From Roseburia inulinivorans DSM 16841 (lineage in GTDB: Bacteria; Bacillota; Clostridia; Lachnospirales; Lachnospiraceae): 64,000 nt of DNA. Below the pieces are notes generated by a model that worked only from the letters and a program-made list of their open reading frames with translations, ran no database searches and had not been told where the DNA came from. Position 1 is the first letter of the stretch. Every line of letters starts with the position of its first letter. The position numbers were made by a program, and so were the translations under genes. Of this stretch, positions 17,174 through 26,996 are shown piece by piece. The DNA lies in the NCBI RefSeq assembly GCF_000174195.1, contig NZ_ACFY01000052.1, positions 1-64,000 on the forward strand. Direction: 5' to 3'.

Positions 17174-18223
17174 TTAATCATCAGCTTTTAACAATTTCTG
17201 GATATCGGCAAGCAGCATATCCACATTTTCCTCTTTCGTTGCCCAGCAGGTACAGAAACGGACTGCACTGTGTGTCTCATCCATACGCTCCTGATAAGCA
17301 AAACTATATTTCTTTTTCAGTTCCGCAAGCACAGCATCCGGCAGGATTGGGAACTGCTGGTTGGTCGGCGAATTAATATAGAATTTCACTCCCATTTTTA
17401 TTAATTCGTCCTTTAACTTTTCTGCTAATCGTGCTGCATGTGCGGAAATATCAAAATACCGGTTTTCCTCAAACAAGGTCAGGAACTGGATTCCAAGCAG
17501 TCTGCCTTTCGCCAGCATACCGCCACGCTGTTTGATATTGTAACGGAAATCCTTTTTCAGTTCCTCATTGCGGATCACAACTGCCTCTCCAAAAAGTGCT
17601 CCCACTTTTGTTCCGCCGATATAGAATACGTCTGTGTTGGCTGTGATATCAGAAAGTGTCAGATCATTTTCCTTGCACATCAGTCCATAGCCAAGTCTCG
17701 CCCCATCCATGAAAAGATAGAGCCCACGCTTTTTGCACACCTGATAAATTGCTTCCAGTTCCGCCTTTTTATAAATCGTTCCGATCTCTGTCGGATTGGA
17801 AATGTACACCATTTTCGGCTGTACCATATGTTCAAAACTCTCGTCTGCAAAATGTGCATCTGTGTACGCTGCGATCTGCTCAGCCGTCAGCTTTCCATCC
17901 GGTGTTTCAATACACAGACATTTATGACCGCATGCCTCCAGAGCGCCTGTCTCATGGACATTGATATGCCCTGTTTTTGCCGTGATCACTCCCTGATAAT
18001 GCTTTAATGCAGCTGAGATCACAGTGACATTCGTCTGTGTGCCTCCCACCAGGAAATGCACATCCGCACGCTCATCCCCACATGCCTTCCGGATCAGCTC
18101 TCTCGCCTGTCCGCAATACTCATCTTCTCCATAGCCTGCTGTCTGCTCCATATTGGTTTCAACTAGCTTCTCTAAAATTGACGTATGGCATCCTTCTGTG
18201 TAGTCACTGTTAAATCGAATCAT
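17174..18223 (-). CDS. ltaE: Low-specificity threonine aldolase (PLP enzyme)
   Basis: 349 residues of the beta-eliminating lyase/aromatic amino acid aldolase fold type I. It should cleave threonine or allo-threonine to glycine and acetaldehyde. Seen: LVGGTQTNVTVISAALKHY near the N-terminus, LFMDGARLGYG with the PLP-binding Asp, and the Schiff-base lysine in YIGGTKVGALFGEA. Its ATG overlaps the stop of the preceding desulfurase-YqeC gene by 4 bp, so they are translated together. Its link with selenium metabolism is by operon only. Confidence 0.9.
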   Translation of the reverse strand: MIRFNSDYTEGCHTSILEKLVETNMEQTAGYGEDEYCGQARELIRKACGDERADVHFLVGGTQTNVTVISAALKHYQGVITAKTGHINVHETGALEACGHKCLCIETPDGKLTAEQIAAYTDAHFADESFEHMVQPKMVYISNPTEIGTIYKKAELEAIYQVCKKRGLYLFMDGARLGYGLMCKENDLTLSDITANTDVFYIGGTKVGALFGEAVVIRNEELKKDFRYNIKQRGGMLAKGRLLGIQFLTLFEENRYFDISAHAARLAEKLKDELIKMGVKFYINSPTNQQFPILPDAVLAELKKKYSFAYQERMDETHSAVRFCTCWATKEENVDMLLADIQKLLKADD

Positions 18224-20076
18224 TGTTTGTCCCTCACTTTATCTTTCTTTTCAGCTGTCAGACACAGCTTAATATCTTTTCCTGTTACTTTCGAAATTTT
18301 CATCCATGGATATTGTTTCTGAATTGGAATCGCGTATCCCTGCTCTGCAAGTGTCTTGAGATCCGCCGCTGTCACAATCTTGTCGGCATCACATTTTAAA
18401 AGTTCTTTTGCATAGTCGACTCTGTGGCACACTTCCCGCAGTGGTTTTCCAATCGCATGTGCCCCCATGACAATGACAACTTCATCCATGTAGGGAAACA
18501 GAACCGGCTCATGCTCCGCCGGAGCTTTAACCGGCATATGTGCGGAACCGTCCGCCTCGATCAGAATCTCATCTGCCAGATATAGCAGATCCTCCATCAG
18601 CTTTTCCGGCAGCATTCCAAACTTTTCCGTGCCGGGGATCAGGCTCCCTGCGACACAGCAGCCGTATGTGTCAAGGACAGACTGTACCCGCTCTTTCAGT
18701 TGCTTTTCTGCTGCCCTGCGCTCCTGCCAGACGGACGCTGTAGCTGATATTACGCTCTCCTGCCCGGTCTGCTCATACGCTGTAAATATCTCCTGCTCCT
18801 GTGGCACCATCATTTTAGTTGTCGTAAGGATCAAAACTCTTTTTCCCTCTGCGCGCAATGTCTCGGCACGCTTTCGGATACTTGACGTCTTTCCTCCGGC
18901 TCCGACATATGCCGTCACTTTTCCACGGTTTTCCGCTGCAATATCCTGCATCGCCCTGACTGCTTTCTCCACCTCTTCTGTCGTATTAAAACAGGAGAAA
19001 CTAAATCGTACCATGCCCTGTTTTTCTGTGCCAAAATGGGTGTGCATCAGAGGTGCACAGTGTACCCCCGCCCTTGTCGCAATCCCATAATCTTCTGCAA
19101 GGCAGTCACTGACATAAGCGGAATCAAGATCCGCCAGATTACACGATACGATCGCTGCCACCCGTTTTTCACCTCCGTAGAGGTGAATGCCCGGAATTGT
19201 TTCAATTCCTCGCTGAAACTGTTCAGCTAACGCCATTTCTTTCTCATGGATAGCTGCGATCCCGGTCTTTTTGATCCAGTCCAGAGCAGCATGGAGTCCT
19301 GCGATCCCATGTCCGTTCAGCGTTCCTGCCTCCAGAGCAGCCGGCAGCTCCATGGGATGTTTTCTCTCAAATGAATGTACGCCGCTTCCACCGGATAAAA
19401 GCGGTTTCACACACACTCCATCTGCCAGTGCGATCCCACCGGTTCCCTGCGGACCAAACAGTCCTTTATGCCCGGTAAAACAGATTGCAGAAATATGATC
19501 CTGCTCCATGTCGATTCCTGCAGCTCCTGCCGTCTGGGAGGCGTCTAAAATAAAATATAGATTATATTTTTCACACAAAGCTCCAATTTGTGCGATATCA
19601 TTTCCATCACCTGTCACATTGGAAGCATGCGTACACACGATTGCTTTTGTTTTTTTACCGATTGCCTGCTTTATTTTTTCGCAGGAAATTGTTCCATTTT
19701 TCTCACAATCAACGATTGTGACACTGACGCCCTTCTCCTCAAGCTCATAAAGCGGACGCAGAACACTGTTGTGTTCCATCTCAGTAGTGATCACATGGTC
19801 GCCCGGATGCAATAATCCTTTCAGCACAATATTTAAGCTCTCGGTCGCATTCATGGTAAACACCACACGCTCTGCCGCAGAAGACTGTTCCCCATCTTCC
19901 ATATGAAACAGCTCTGCGATCTGTTTCCGCGTCTGAAAAATCAATCTGGATGTAAAAAGAGAAGCCTCATTCGCCCCTCTTCCTGCATTGCCTATATAAG
20001 AAAATGATTCTTTTACCGCCTGTGCAACCTCCTCTGGTTTCTGCAAAGTAGTTGCGGCATTGTCAAAGTATATCAT
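18220..20076 (-). CDS. Fused cysteine desulfurase-YqeC selenium-hydroxylase accessory protein
   Basis: 618 residues in two parts. Residues 1-380 are a SufS/Csd-type cysteine desulfurase: FDNAATTLQKP, PLP lysine Lys204 in FTGHKGLFGPQGTGG and catalytic Cys340 in ATRAGVHCAPLMHTHFG. Residues ~386-618 are YqeC, the accessory protein of selenium-dependent molybdenum hydroxylases, with a P-loop-like GAGGKTSSI (393-401) and DEILIEADGSAHMPVKAP. The desulfurase should release sulfur or selenium from (seleno)cysteine, and YqeC helps place the labile selenium cofactor. The two domains are often separate genes; fusion suggests direct hand-over. Neighbours selD, yedF and yqeB support this role. Start at 20076 gives the standard family N-terminus. 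Confidence 0.88.
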   Translation of the reverse strand: MIYFDNAATTLQKPEEVAQAVKESFSYIGNAGRGANEASLFTSRLIFQTRKQIAELFHMEDGEQSSAAERVVFTMNATESLNIVLKGLLHPGDHVITTEMEHNSVLRPLYELEEKGVSVTIVDCEKNGTISCEKIKQAIGKKTKAIVCTHASNVTGDGNDIAQIGALCEKYNLYFILDASQTAGAAGIDMEQDHISAICFTGHKGLFGPQGTGGIALADGVCVKPLLSGGSGVHSFERKHPMELPAALEAGTLNGHGIAGLHAALDWIKKTGIAAIHEKEMALAEQFQRGIETIPGIHLYGGEKRVAAIVSCNLADLDSAYVSDCLAEDYGIATRAGVHCAPLMHTHFGTEKQGMVRFSFSCFNTTEEVEKAVRAMQDIAAENRGKVTAYVGAGGKTSSIRKRAETLRAEGKRVLILTTTKMMVPQEQEIFTAYEQTGQESVISATASVWQERRAAEKQLKERVQSVLDTYGCCVAGSLIPGTEKFGMLPEKLMEDLLYLADEILIEADGSAHMPVKAPAEHEPVLFPYMDEVVIVMGAHAIGKPLREVCHRVDYAKELLKCDADKIVTAADLKTLAEQGYAIPIQKQYPWMKISKVTGKDIKLCLTAEKKDKVRDKQ

Positions 20077-20133
20077 TGCAACCGTTCCTGCCTTTCCCTC
20101 TGTCAGCTTCTCTGAATACCTGCGTTATTTCCA

Positions 20134-20985
20134 TCACTCTGGAAGGATTACCGCATGAAGCAGTGCTTCTAACACACCTCCTGCAATGCATCTTGCCTTA
20201 TCCGAGATTGTAAAACAGTTTTCATACTCGGATTCTCTCGGATCAATGTCTGCAATTTTAAATCCTTTTGTCACCGGATAACCGTCCCGGATGAGTCCAC
20301 GGAGAATCCCGGAAATGGTGGCTCTCACAGCAAATGCACCGTCTTTTTTCTCCTGCCCGGAAGCATCCTTCCCCTGCGTATCCGGATAAATGAAGGCGAT
20401 CACTTCGTCTTTTTGCACGTAATCGGAAATCTTTTTTTCTCCATATAAAATACCTGCGCACTCCGCATGAATCACGCGCTCTTTCGCAACACCTGCGATA
20501 GCACCCGGAATCCCGGTATTCGGAATCGCATTTCCCTCATAAATAATTCTGCCAAGCTTATGTCCGCGCATTGTCTCAACAACCGCATGCACGTCCACCC
20601 CCGCCGTAAATCCGGGACCTAATGCAACCGTAAACGGTGCCATATCCATTGTAGTCCCAAGATTTTTCTTTGCAAGGATTCCGTCGACCACTGCCGCCGG
20701 TTTCACCTCCCGGATCACCGCTCCGTCCGGATCGATCATCAACGCAACTTTCCTCTGCTTCAGGAGTTCATATGCCCGTGTCAAATTCTCTGCAAAATAA
20801 CATGTAACGCCTTCCACAGTGTAACTTTTCTCATAGACCGCCTCCGAAAATGCAACCTGACGCCGGATTGCAGACGGATTTGCAATTTCGGTCACCAGAA
20901 CCGGATAACCGCTCTGGTGCAGTTTATAAATTGTGCCCGTGGCGATATCCCCGCCGCCGCGGACGATAATGATATTTTTTTTCAT
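20134..20985 (-). CDS. yqeB: YqeB, selenium-dependent molybdenum hydroxylase system protein
   Basis: 283 residues starting MKKNIIIVRGGGDIATGTIY, the typical opening of the EF2563/YqeB family, which has an N-terminal dinucleotide-binding-like GGGDIA motif related to XdhC. Conserved blocks include DGILAKKNLGTTMDMAPFTV and ALGPGFTAGVDVHAVVETMR. The family accompanies selenium-dependent molybdenum hydroxylases (xanthine dehydrogenase type) and is thought to help mature the enzyme. Gene order yedF-yqeB-(desulfurase-YqeC) supports the call. The hydroxylase itself is not in the window. 12-bp gap from yedF, so same operon. Confidence 0.88.
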   Translation of the reverse strand: MKKNIIIVRGGGDIATGTIYKLHQSGYPVLVTEIANPSAIRRQVAFSEAVYEKSYTVEGVTCYFAENLTRAYELLKQRKVALMIDPDGAVIREVKPAAVVDGILAKKNLGTTMDMAPFTVALGPGFTAGVDVHAVVETMRGHKLGRIIYEGNAIPNTGIPGAIAGVAKERVIHAECAGILYGEKKISDYVQKDEVIAFIYPDTQGKDASGQEKKDGAFAVRATISGILRGLIRDGYPVTKGFKIADIDPRESEYENCFTISDKARCIAGGVLEALLHAVILPE

Positions 20986-20997
20986 TTTCCTTATCCT

Positions 20998-21639
20998 TTA
21001 TGGTTTTACAATGTGATCTGCTTCCATCATTGTCTGCGCGATCACATACATATTGGTCACAGAACCAACCGCCAGTTTTTCGGTCAATCCGTAATGGTTC
21101 AGACATGTTCCACAGGTCATGACCTCCACGCCCTGCGCCTCCATGCTCTTTAAATCTTCGACGGAGTCGGAACCTTCACAGCTTAAATATGCACCGGAAT
21201 TAAAAAGTAAAATCGTCTGTGGCAGTTCCTCCAGCTGCGTCAGCGCATAGACAAATCCTTTCATCAGCATTTTTCCGAGCTTCTCATCCCCCTCGCCCAT
21301 GTGGTCTGCACCGAGCACAACGACTGTTTTTTTCTTTCGGATGTCCGGAATACAATTTTCCTCAGTGACCGGTGTGGATGAAACATTCCCATCCTTTATA
21401 TTATTTTTCACAAACTCTTCTGTCACTTCCATCCATACCGTGTATTCCTGATTGGATTTTTTCTCGCTCTTTGCTTTTAACCCTTTGTGGTCTGCCATTT
21501 TGGTGAGATTTTGTACTGCAATCTCATTGTCCACAGTCACTTCCACGATTCCTGCCTCTGTCATGCCGGAAATTGCATTTTTTGCCTCGATCACCGGCAA
21601 TGGGCACTGTTTTCCTTTTGCGTCAATCTGAATATTCAT
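20998..21639 (-). CDS. yedF: YedF-type selenium metabolism sulfurtransferase-like protein
   Basis: 213 residues in two domains. The N-terminal TusA-like domain has the active Cys in KGKQCPLPVIEAK (Cys12). The C-terminal DsrE/F-like domain includes TVVVLGADHMGEGDEKLGKM and VMTCGTCLNHYGL. Proteins of this fused architecture occur with selD and are proposed to carry persulfide- or perselenide-bound selenium. It acts in the cytoplasm. Gene order selD-yedF-yqeB is widely seen in Clostridia. Confidence 0.88.
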   Translation of the reverse strand: MNIQIDAKGKQCPLPVIEAKNAISGMTEAGIVEVTVDNEIAVQNLTKMADHKGLKAKSEKKSNQEYTVWMEVTEEFVKNNIKDGNVSSTPVTEENCIPDIRKKKTVVVLGADHMGEGDEKLGKMLMKGFVYALTQLEELPQTILLFNSGAYLSCEGSDSVEDLKSMEAQGVEVMTCGTCLNHYGLTEKLAVGSVTNMYVIAQTMMEADHIVKP

Positions 21640-21700
21640 TTTTCATGCCTCCATCTGTTTATTTACATTTTTTCAATCGGCAGCTAATGCTGTATTTTCT

Positions 21701-22720
21701 TTATTTCAGGACATAGATTTTCTTTTCCTTTTTCTCTGTCACTCTTCCTATTATTCCACAGTCCAGTCCAAGTGCTTCGATCTCCTTCAGCGCCTTTTTG
21801 ACCTCATTTTCCGGGATTGCCACAAGAAGTCCCCCGGAAGTCTGCGGATCAAATAAAATCTCTTCCATCGCAAAACTGCAATTTTCAAATGCCACCTGTG
21901 CACCGATATGGTTGCGGTTGCGCTGTCCTGCGGCTGTGATGTAAAATTCTTCCACATAATCCTCGCACGCCCTGATATAAGGAATCTGTGAAGTCCACAC
22001 CTCTGCGGAAAAGTTTTCGCCCAGCATTTCACCAAGATGTACCAGCAATCCAAATCCGGTAATGTCCGTGCAGGCATGTATCCCGTACTTTTTAAAAATC
22101 TCTGCCGCATATTTATTCAAAGTAGTCATCGATTCCACCGCCTGGTCAAAGGCTTCTTCAGACACTGCTTTCATGCGGGATGCCGTCATGACGATCCCTA
22201 CTCCTAACGGCTTGGTCAAAAGCAGCAGATCTCCTTCCTTGCAGTGATTGTTTTCCAGAATACGTTTCGGGTGAATCGTTCCCATCACGGACAGTCCATA
22301 CTTCACATCCACATCATTGATGGAATGACCACCTGCCAACACGCCGCCTGCCTCCGTCACTTTCTCATTTCCACCAAGTAAAATCTGTCCTAAAATGTTG
22401 GCGTCCATGCTCTCCGGAAAGCACACAATGTTTAATGCTGTTTTAACTTCTCCTCCCATCGCATAAATATCGCTCAATGCGTTGGTGGCTGCAATTTTTC
22501 CAAAGAGATAAGGATCTTCCACCATCGGCGGAAAGAAATCAAGCGTCTGCACCACTGCAAGCTCGTCCGTAAGCTGATACACTGCCGCATCATCGGAATG
22601 GTCAAAACCGACCAAAAGCTTCGGATCGGCTTTTTTCGGTATCATTTTCAATACCTTATCCAAAATTCCCGGTCCAAGCTTCGCCGTGCAGCCTCCGCCC
22701 TTGCAAAATTCGTTCATCAT
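21701..22720 (-). CDS. selD: Selenide, water dikinase
   Basis: 339 residues of the PurM/SelD fold. It makes selenophosphate from selenide and ATP. The N-terminal active-site loop reads [11 protein letters not shown], giving Cys11 and Lys14 at the positions of E. coli Cys17 and Lys20; it is a cysteine, not selenocysteine, form. Also seen: [20 protein letters not shown] and [22 protein letters not shown] precedes the double ATG at 22720. It heads the operon, so its promoter lies in the 145-bp gap to the divergent gene at 22865. No selA or selB is in the window. Confidence 0.93.
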   Translation of the reverse strand: MMNEFCKGGGCTAKLGPGILDKVLKMIPKKADPKLLVGFDHSDDAAVYQLTDELAVVQTLDFFPPMVEDPYLFGKIAATNALSDIYAMGGEVKTALNIVCFPESMDANILGQILLGGNEKVTEAGGVLAGGHSINDVDVKYGLSVMGTIHPKRILENNHCKEGDLLLLTKPLGVGIVMTASRMKAVSEEAFDQAVESMTTLNKYAAEIFKKYGIHACTDITGFGLLVHLGEMLGENFSAEVWTSQIPYIRACEDYVEEFYITAAGQRNRNHIGAQVAFENCSFAMEEILFDPQTSGGLLVAIPENEVKKALKEIEALGLDCGIIGRVTEKKEKKIYVLK

Positions 22721-22864
22721 CTTCTGGTTCTCCTGTCAGAATCGTATTTATGTCTTTTATATTGTACATTAAATTTTTATAAAAATCATCCATTTTATAT
22801 GGTTAATTTTTTGCGTTCATATTATAATGAATAGACAATTACAAATAAAAACAGGAGCATTTTT

Positions 22865-24076
22865 ATGGAGCAGACCAAAACAGATCCGGGCAGAAAAAAG
22901 AAAAAACCTCTTCGCAGATGTGGCATATTTTTTGCATGTCTGCTTTTTCTGTTTCTCTGCAGTTTTGTTTATATTTCTAAGAATCCACGTGCCAGAATGC
23001 TTTTGTCTGTCATTTATTTTATGCAGGATACCCTGAAAGATCCGGCTTATATTGCCTACCACATTGACATTATGGAATTATGCCAGGATTACTTCAATGG
23101 GGATATCTCATTTGAGGGAAAAGCCTACCTGAACGATATCAAAAATTTTAAATACTCCTCCTCCATGGACATTTCCGGGGAGCGCTCTTTTGCGCAGAAG
23201 AAACTTTCCATAATCTCCGATATGGATGTTCTGACGCTGAATGTAGGCGAGATGGATTTTTATATGAATCCTAATACCGTTTATTTCATGGTTCCAATGT
23301 TAGACAATCTTTCTTATGCCATGACCACCAGCAATACTTATTTCAAAAAAGCACCGGAGCTGACACATGATATTGATCAGGAATGGTTTCACGACAACTT
23401 CTCCAATATTATCGAACTGACCAGACAGATTCAGATTGAGGAAACCGGAAAAACAAGAACAGATTCCGATGATGTAAAAAGCCACGAATACCTCGTCACG
23501 ATCCCGGAGGGTTCCGGTGGTTTTATCTGGGAGCTTTTAGGCATGGATACGCCGGACTATGACATCCGCGTTTCCCTGTATCTGACCGACCTGTGCCGGA
23601 TGAGCCGTATGGAGGTCGATTTGTCCGATATCACAGAAGGTGCTTCCATGATCATTGACGGAACAGATGTCGGAACCTGTATTTTAAGTTATGAAATGCC
23701 AAATGGAGAACGCTTGACACTCACCTATGTCCGCAATCCGTCTGTCACCCATGTGAATTTTATCTATATGGACTGTCTCTATGAGACAAATCAGGGCGAC
23801 AATTTTACAGCGAGCGGCTATATCACCACCCAGCCAGACGACAACGGTTGCGAAATAAATGTCAAAAACCTTTCCGTCATGCAGGGCGATGAACTGCTTG
23901 GCACTTTTTCCTTTATCGGAACGATCACAAAAGAAAAAAATCTGCCGGATGTCTTCCGTGGCGCCGACCTCGATTCGCCAGACATGGAACACATTGACTG
24001 GCAGACCGTCCGCGACGACACAGAAGGCTTCATCCAGGATGTGATCAACGAAGCGAAAAAACGATTGACCGAATGA
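22865..24076 (+). CDS. Membrane-anchored protein of unknown function
   Basis: 403 residues. A basic N-terminus (RKKKKPLRRC) and one hydrophobic helix (about 20-40, GIFFACLLFLFLCSFVYI) predict a type II membrane protein with a large domain outside. The hydrophobic stretch lacks a lipobox, and no signal peptidase site is clear. The remaining ~360 residues look beta-rich, with many Asp, Thr and Ser residues and repeated short strands (EYLVTIPEG; CILSYEMPNG). GGAGC lies 6 nt before the ATG. Divergent from selD and convergent with the GH36 gene, with which its last codons share an inverted repeat. Family not recognised. Confidence 0.75.
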   Translation: MEQTKTDPGRKKKKPLRRCGIFFACLLFLFLCSFVYISKNPRARMLLSVIYFMQDTLKDPAYIAYHIDIMELCQDYFNGDISFEGKAYLNDIKNFKYSSSMDISGERSFAQKKLSIISDMDVLTLNVGEMDFYMNPNTVYFMVPMLDNLSYAMTTSNTYFKKAPELTHDIDQEWFHDNFSNIIELTRQIQIEETGKTRTDSDDVKSHEYLVTIPEGSGGFIWELLGMDTPDYDIRVSLYLTDLCRMSRMEVDLSDITEGASMIIDGTDVGTCILSYEMPNGERLTLTYVRNPSVTHVNFIYMDCLYETNQGDNFTASGYITTQPDDNGCEINVKNLSVMQGDELLGTFSFIGTITKEKNLPDVFRGADLDSPDMEHIDWQTVRDDTEGFIQDVINEAKKRLTE

Positions 24077-24602
24077 AAAATTTGGAGGTGCGTTTCTTCC
24101 ATGGCTTTTAACGTACAATAAAAAATGAAATGGCAAGAGGTGCTCTGTGAAAATAGCTCGGATTGTTTATTTATCCATGGTTCGTTTTAGACTTCTTCGA
24201 TTGTTTATGTTCATTCAAAAAATGGACGTCTGGCTCTCTGTGTCCGTCTACGGAAAACTCTCTTTGCAACTTTATTGTGCGCAAGTTACATGTCAGAAAA
24301 TCAGCAGAGAAGTAGGGCAAAAATTATCCGGGTATTTTTTAATTTTTGCCCTACAATAAACGATGCTGATTCTGACATTTACTTGCGCTAAATAAAGTTG
24401 CAGAGAATTTTCCGTAGACGGACACAGAGAGCCAGACGTCCATTTATGAATGTACATAAACTTAAAGTCTAAAACGAACCATGGATAAATTTACACAATC
24501 CTCACAATATTTTCACAGAGCACCTCTTGTCATTTCATTTCTATCAACACACAGAAGCCATGGAAGAAACGCACCTCTAAATTTTTCACTCCGTCAATCG
24601 TT
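24060..24602. repeat. Very long imperfect palindrome (about 540 bp)
   Basis: The left arm from 24060 (AACGATTGAC) and the reverse complement of the right arm from 24602 run in parallel for about 250 bp to a centre near 24333. Conserved blocks include GAGGTGCGTTTCTTCCATGG, AGAGGTGCTCTGTGAAAATA, ATCCATGGTTCGTTTTAGAC and GTGTCCGTCTACGGAAAA. The apex is GTAGGGCAAAAATTA (24312-24326) with TAATTTTTGCCCTAC (24340-24354). The arms include the last codons of both converging genes. RNA from either strand would fold into one giant hairpin, so it probably terminates both transcripts. Confidence 0.85.
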
Positions 24603-26996
24603 CATCTGCTCCATAAAGTACATCCTGGATGCAAAGTCTGGGAAATGCCTTATCTGTTCATTGTAGCCGGTGCCTCCAAATGCCTGCTTTAATTTTACTC
24701 CGGCATACATGAGTGCATCGCCATATGCACAGAAATCTTCTGCCTCACCATCCATTTTCACAAACTTTGCGATCAGATTATGTGCGACAGAATCCTGCCT
24801 GATATGCACCGGAGCCACGGTGTTTACCAGATCACCAAACTCTTTTACATTGTATTTTAAACTACGGTTGTAAAAATGATATCTGGCTTCCGGGTTTAAC
24901 CCATTCGGACGATAATATTCAAACTGCGTGTTCGGCGACACAAGTTTCTGCATCAGAAAGCCAACCGCTTTTTCCCGGTCTTCTGATACACACGTCCACT
25001 CCTGGATATTTCCAGCCGATGAACCTAACACGCTGCCCTGATCCGAAAAATTTCTTCCCCGGTAAAAAGAACCGGTCTGCAGCACTTTGCGCCACTCTTT
25101 ATAAAGTGCGATCTGCGCTTTTACCGCATCGAAATCCTCCTTTTTCATGTCGCAGAAATTACATTCATATCCGCAGATTCCAAACGCTGCCACCTGAAAT
25201 CTTGTCTCAAGCGGTGTCATTCGGAGCGTCTGGTGATTCGGGCAGGATGAGACATGTGCGCTCACCACGGACATCGGATAACCATAACTGTATCCGGTCT
25301 GAATCTCCGCACGGCACAGTGCGTCTGTGTCATCACTCGCCCAGATCTGTGGGAAATACGATAAGATTCCAAGATCAAACCGGTTGCCGCCTGCTGCACA
25401 TCCCTCAAATAAAATTTCCGGGAATCGCTCTGTCAACTCCTTCATACACCGGTAGAGTCCAAGCACATAACGGTGTGCCACCTCCCCCTGCCGCTCCGGT
25501 GGAAGTATCTTTGAATAATAATCGGTCACGATCCGGTTCATATCCCATTTCACATAGGCGATATTGGCAGATGAGAACAGGTCACTCATCTGCCCAATGA
25601 TATAGTCCTGCACCTCTGCCCGGCTCAGGTCGAGCAGCCGCTGGTTTCTTCCCTCGGAATGATTTTTGCCCGGAATATCCATCGCCCAGTCCGGGTGCGC
25701 CTTATAAAGTTCACTGTCCACGTTCACCATCTCCGGCTCTACCCAGATGCCAAAATCCATACCGAGATCGTTGATTTTTTTACAGAGACCAGCCAACCCG
25801 TTCGGAAGCTTTTTCGTATTCACCTTCCAGTCTCCAAGCGACGAACGGTCATTGTCCCTGTGACCAAACCATCCATCGTCCATCACAAACAGTTCAATCC
25901 CTGCTTCTTTTCCGGCTTTTGCGAGCTGGAGCAGTTTTTTCTCATTGATATCGAAATACGCAGCTTCCCAGCTGTTCAACAATACCGGGCGCACTTTTTT
26001 CTTCCACGCACCACGCACAATATGTTCCCGCACAAAGCGGTGCATACACTGGCTCATACCATTGTATCCTGCTCTGGAATAAGCCATCACTGCCTCCGGT
26101 GTCTCAAAACTTTCCCCTGCCGGAAGCTGCCAGCAAAAATTCTGCGGATTGATTCCAGAGACAAACCTTGTTTTTCCATAGCTGTTCACTTCGACCGCCT
26201 CATAATGGTTTCCGCTGTATACAAGATTGAATCCATAGCAGTCCCCGGTATCCTCCGTGGTTTCTCTCCCACTTAACATCACAAACGGATTCGCTCTGCT
26301 TGAGGAAGTTCCGGTATAAGAAGCATTTACGTATTTCCCTGCTGCCACCGGGACATCCCATCTTCGCATCTCCCTCGCCCACGCGCCATGAAAGGAGGTA
26401 AACACATGATCCGATGTCGGAAAATCGACCTGACAGCTCATCAGCCGCCGGATCTGCACTGCATTTTCACCGTCATTGATGAGTTTTGCACTTCTTGTGA
26501 TCACATCACAGTCCTCATAAATATAATAATGAAGTTCTAATTTCAAAGCAGAATTGTTGTCTTTTAACGTCACACATAGATGTTCCACCTGATCTTTCTC
26601 ATCATAGGAAGCTGGCAATGCATCCTCTGCATCCCTCGCCCCTCTTCCCTCAAACCGGACAGACGATTCATACACAAAATCCGAGGAAAAACTTCCATCT
26701 TCATAGATAAGTTCCACAAACGGCTCCCTGATATCTCCCTTTCCATAAGCGGACATTTCCAGACACAGATCCTCTAACGTATAGGCGTCATGTTCCCTGT
26801 CGTAGACACAGCTGTTGCCCGGCTGAAAGGTATGTTTTTCGATCAAAGGTGCGACTGCATTTTCATCCAGAGGCTCACACACATGGATTTTTCTTCCATA
26901 ATATAAATGCTCCAACTGCCCTGTCGGCAATTTGCGGAACGCATAGGTCGTATGTGCTGTATGTAACACAAAAATATCATTAGCTGTCTGAATCAT
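24594..26996 (-). CDS. Alpha-galactosidase, glycoside hydrolase family 36
   Basis: 800 residues, somewhat longer than the ~730 typical of bacterial GH36. It should release terminal alpha-galactose from melibiose- or raffinose-type sugars. The N-terminal beta-supersandwich (1-330) is followed by the catalytic barrel: RPVLLNSWEAAYFDI, FVMDDGWFGHRDND, nucleophile Asp485 in YVKWDMNR and acid/base Asp555 in IWASDDTDA. No signal peptide, so intracellular, matching the sugar importer just upstream, which its start overlaps by 17 bp. It is the last gene of the galactoside operon. Confidence 0.93.
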   Translation of the reverse strand: MIQTANDIFVLHTAHTTYAFRKLPTGQLEHLYYGRKIHVCEPLDENAVAPLIEKHTFQPGNSCVYDREHDAYTLEDLCLEMSAYGKGDIREPFVELIYEDGSFSSDFVYESSVRFEGRGARDAEDALPASYDEKDQVEHLCVTLKDNNSALKLELHYYIYEDCDVITRSAKLINDGENAVQIRRLMSCQVDFPTSDHVFTSFHGAWAREMRRWDVPVAAGKYVNASYTGTSSSRANPFVMLSGRETTEDTGDCYGFNLVYSGNHYEAVEVNSYGKTRFVSGINPQNFCWQLPAGESFETPEAVMAYSRAGYNGMSQCMHRFVREHIVRGAWKKKVRPVLLNSWEAAYFDINEKKLLQLAKAGKEAGIELFVMDDGWFGHRDNDRSSLGDWKVNTKKLPNGLAGLCKKINDLGMDFGIWVEPEMVNVDSELYKAHPDWAMDIPGKNHSEGRNQRLLDLSRAEVQDYIIGQMSDLFSSANIAYVKWDMNRIVTDYYSKILPPERQGEVAHRYVLGLYRCMKELTERFPEILFEGCAAGGNRFDLGILSYFPQIWASDDTDALCRAEIQTGYSYGYPMSVVSAHVSSCPNHQTLRMTPLETRFQVAAFGICGYECNFCDMKKEDFDAVKAQIALYKEWRKVLQTGSFYRGRNFSDQGSVLGSSAGNIQEWTCVSEDREKAVGFLMQKLVSPNTQFEYYRPNGLNPEARYHFYNRSLKYNVKEFGDLVNTVAPVHIRQDSVAHNLIAKFVKMDGEAEDFCAYGDALMYAGVKLKQAFGGTGYNEQIRHFPDFASRMYFMEQMND

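Noticed and set aside
23684..24136. Minus-strand gene opposite the orphan membrane protein
   Set aside because: Opposite-strand frame with no ribosome binding site or domain; the plus-strand gene has a clear start and membrane anchor.
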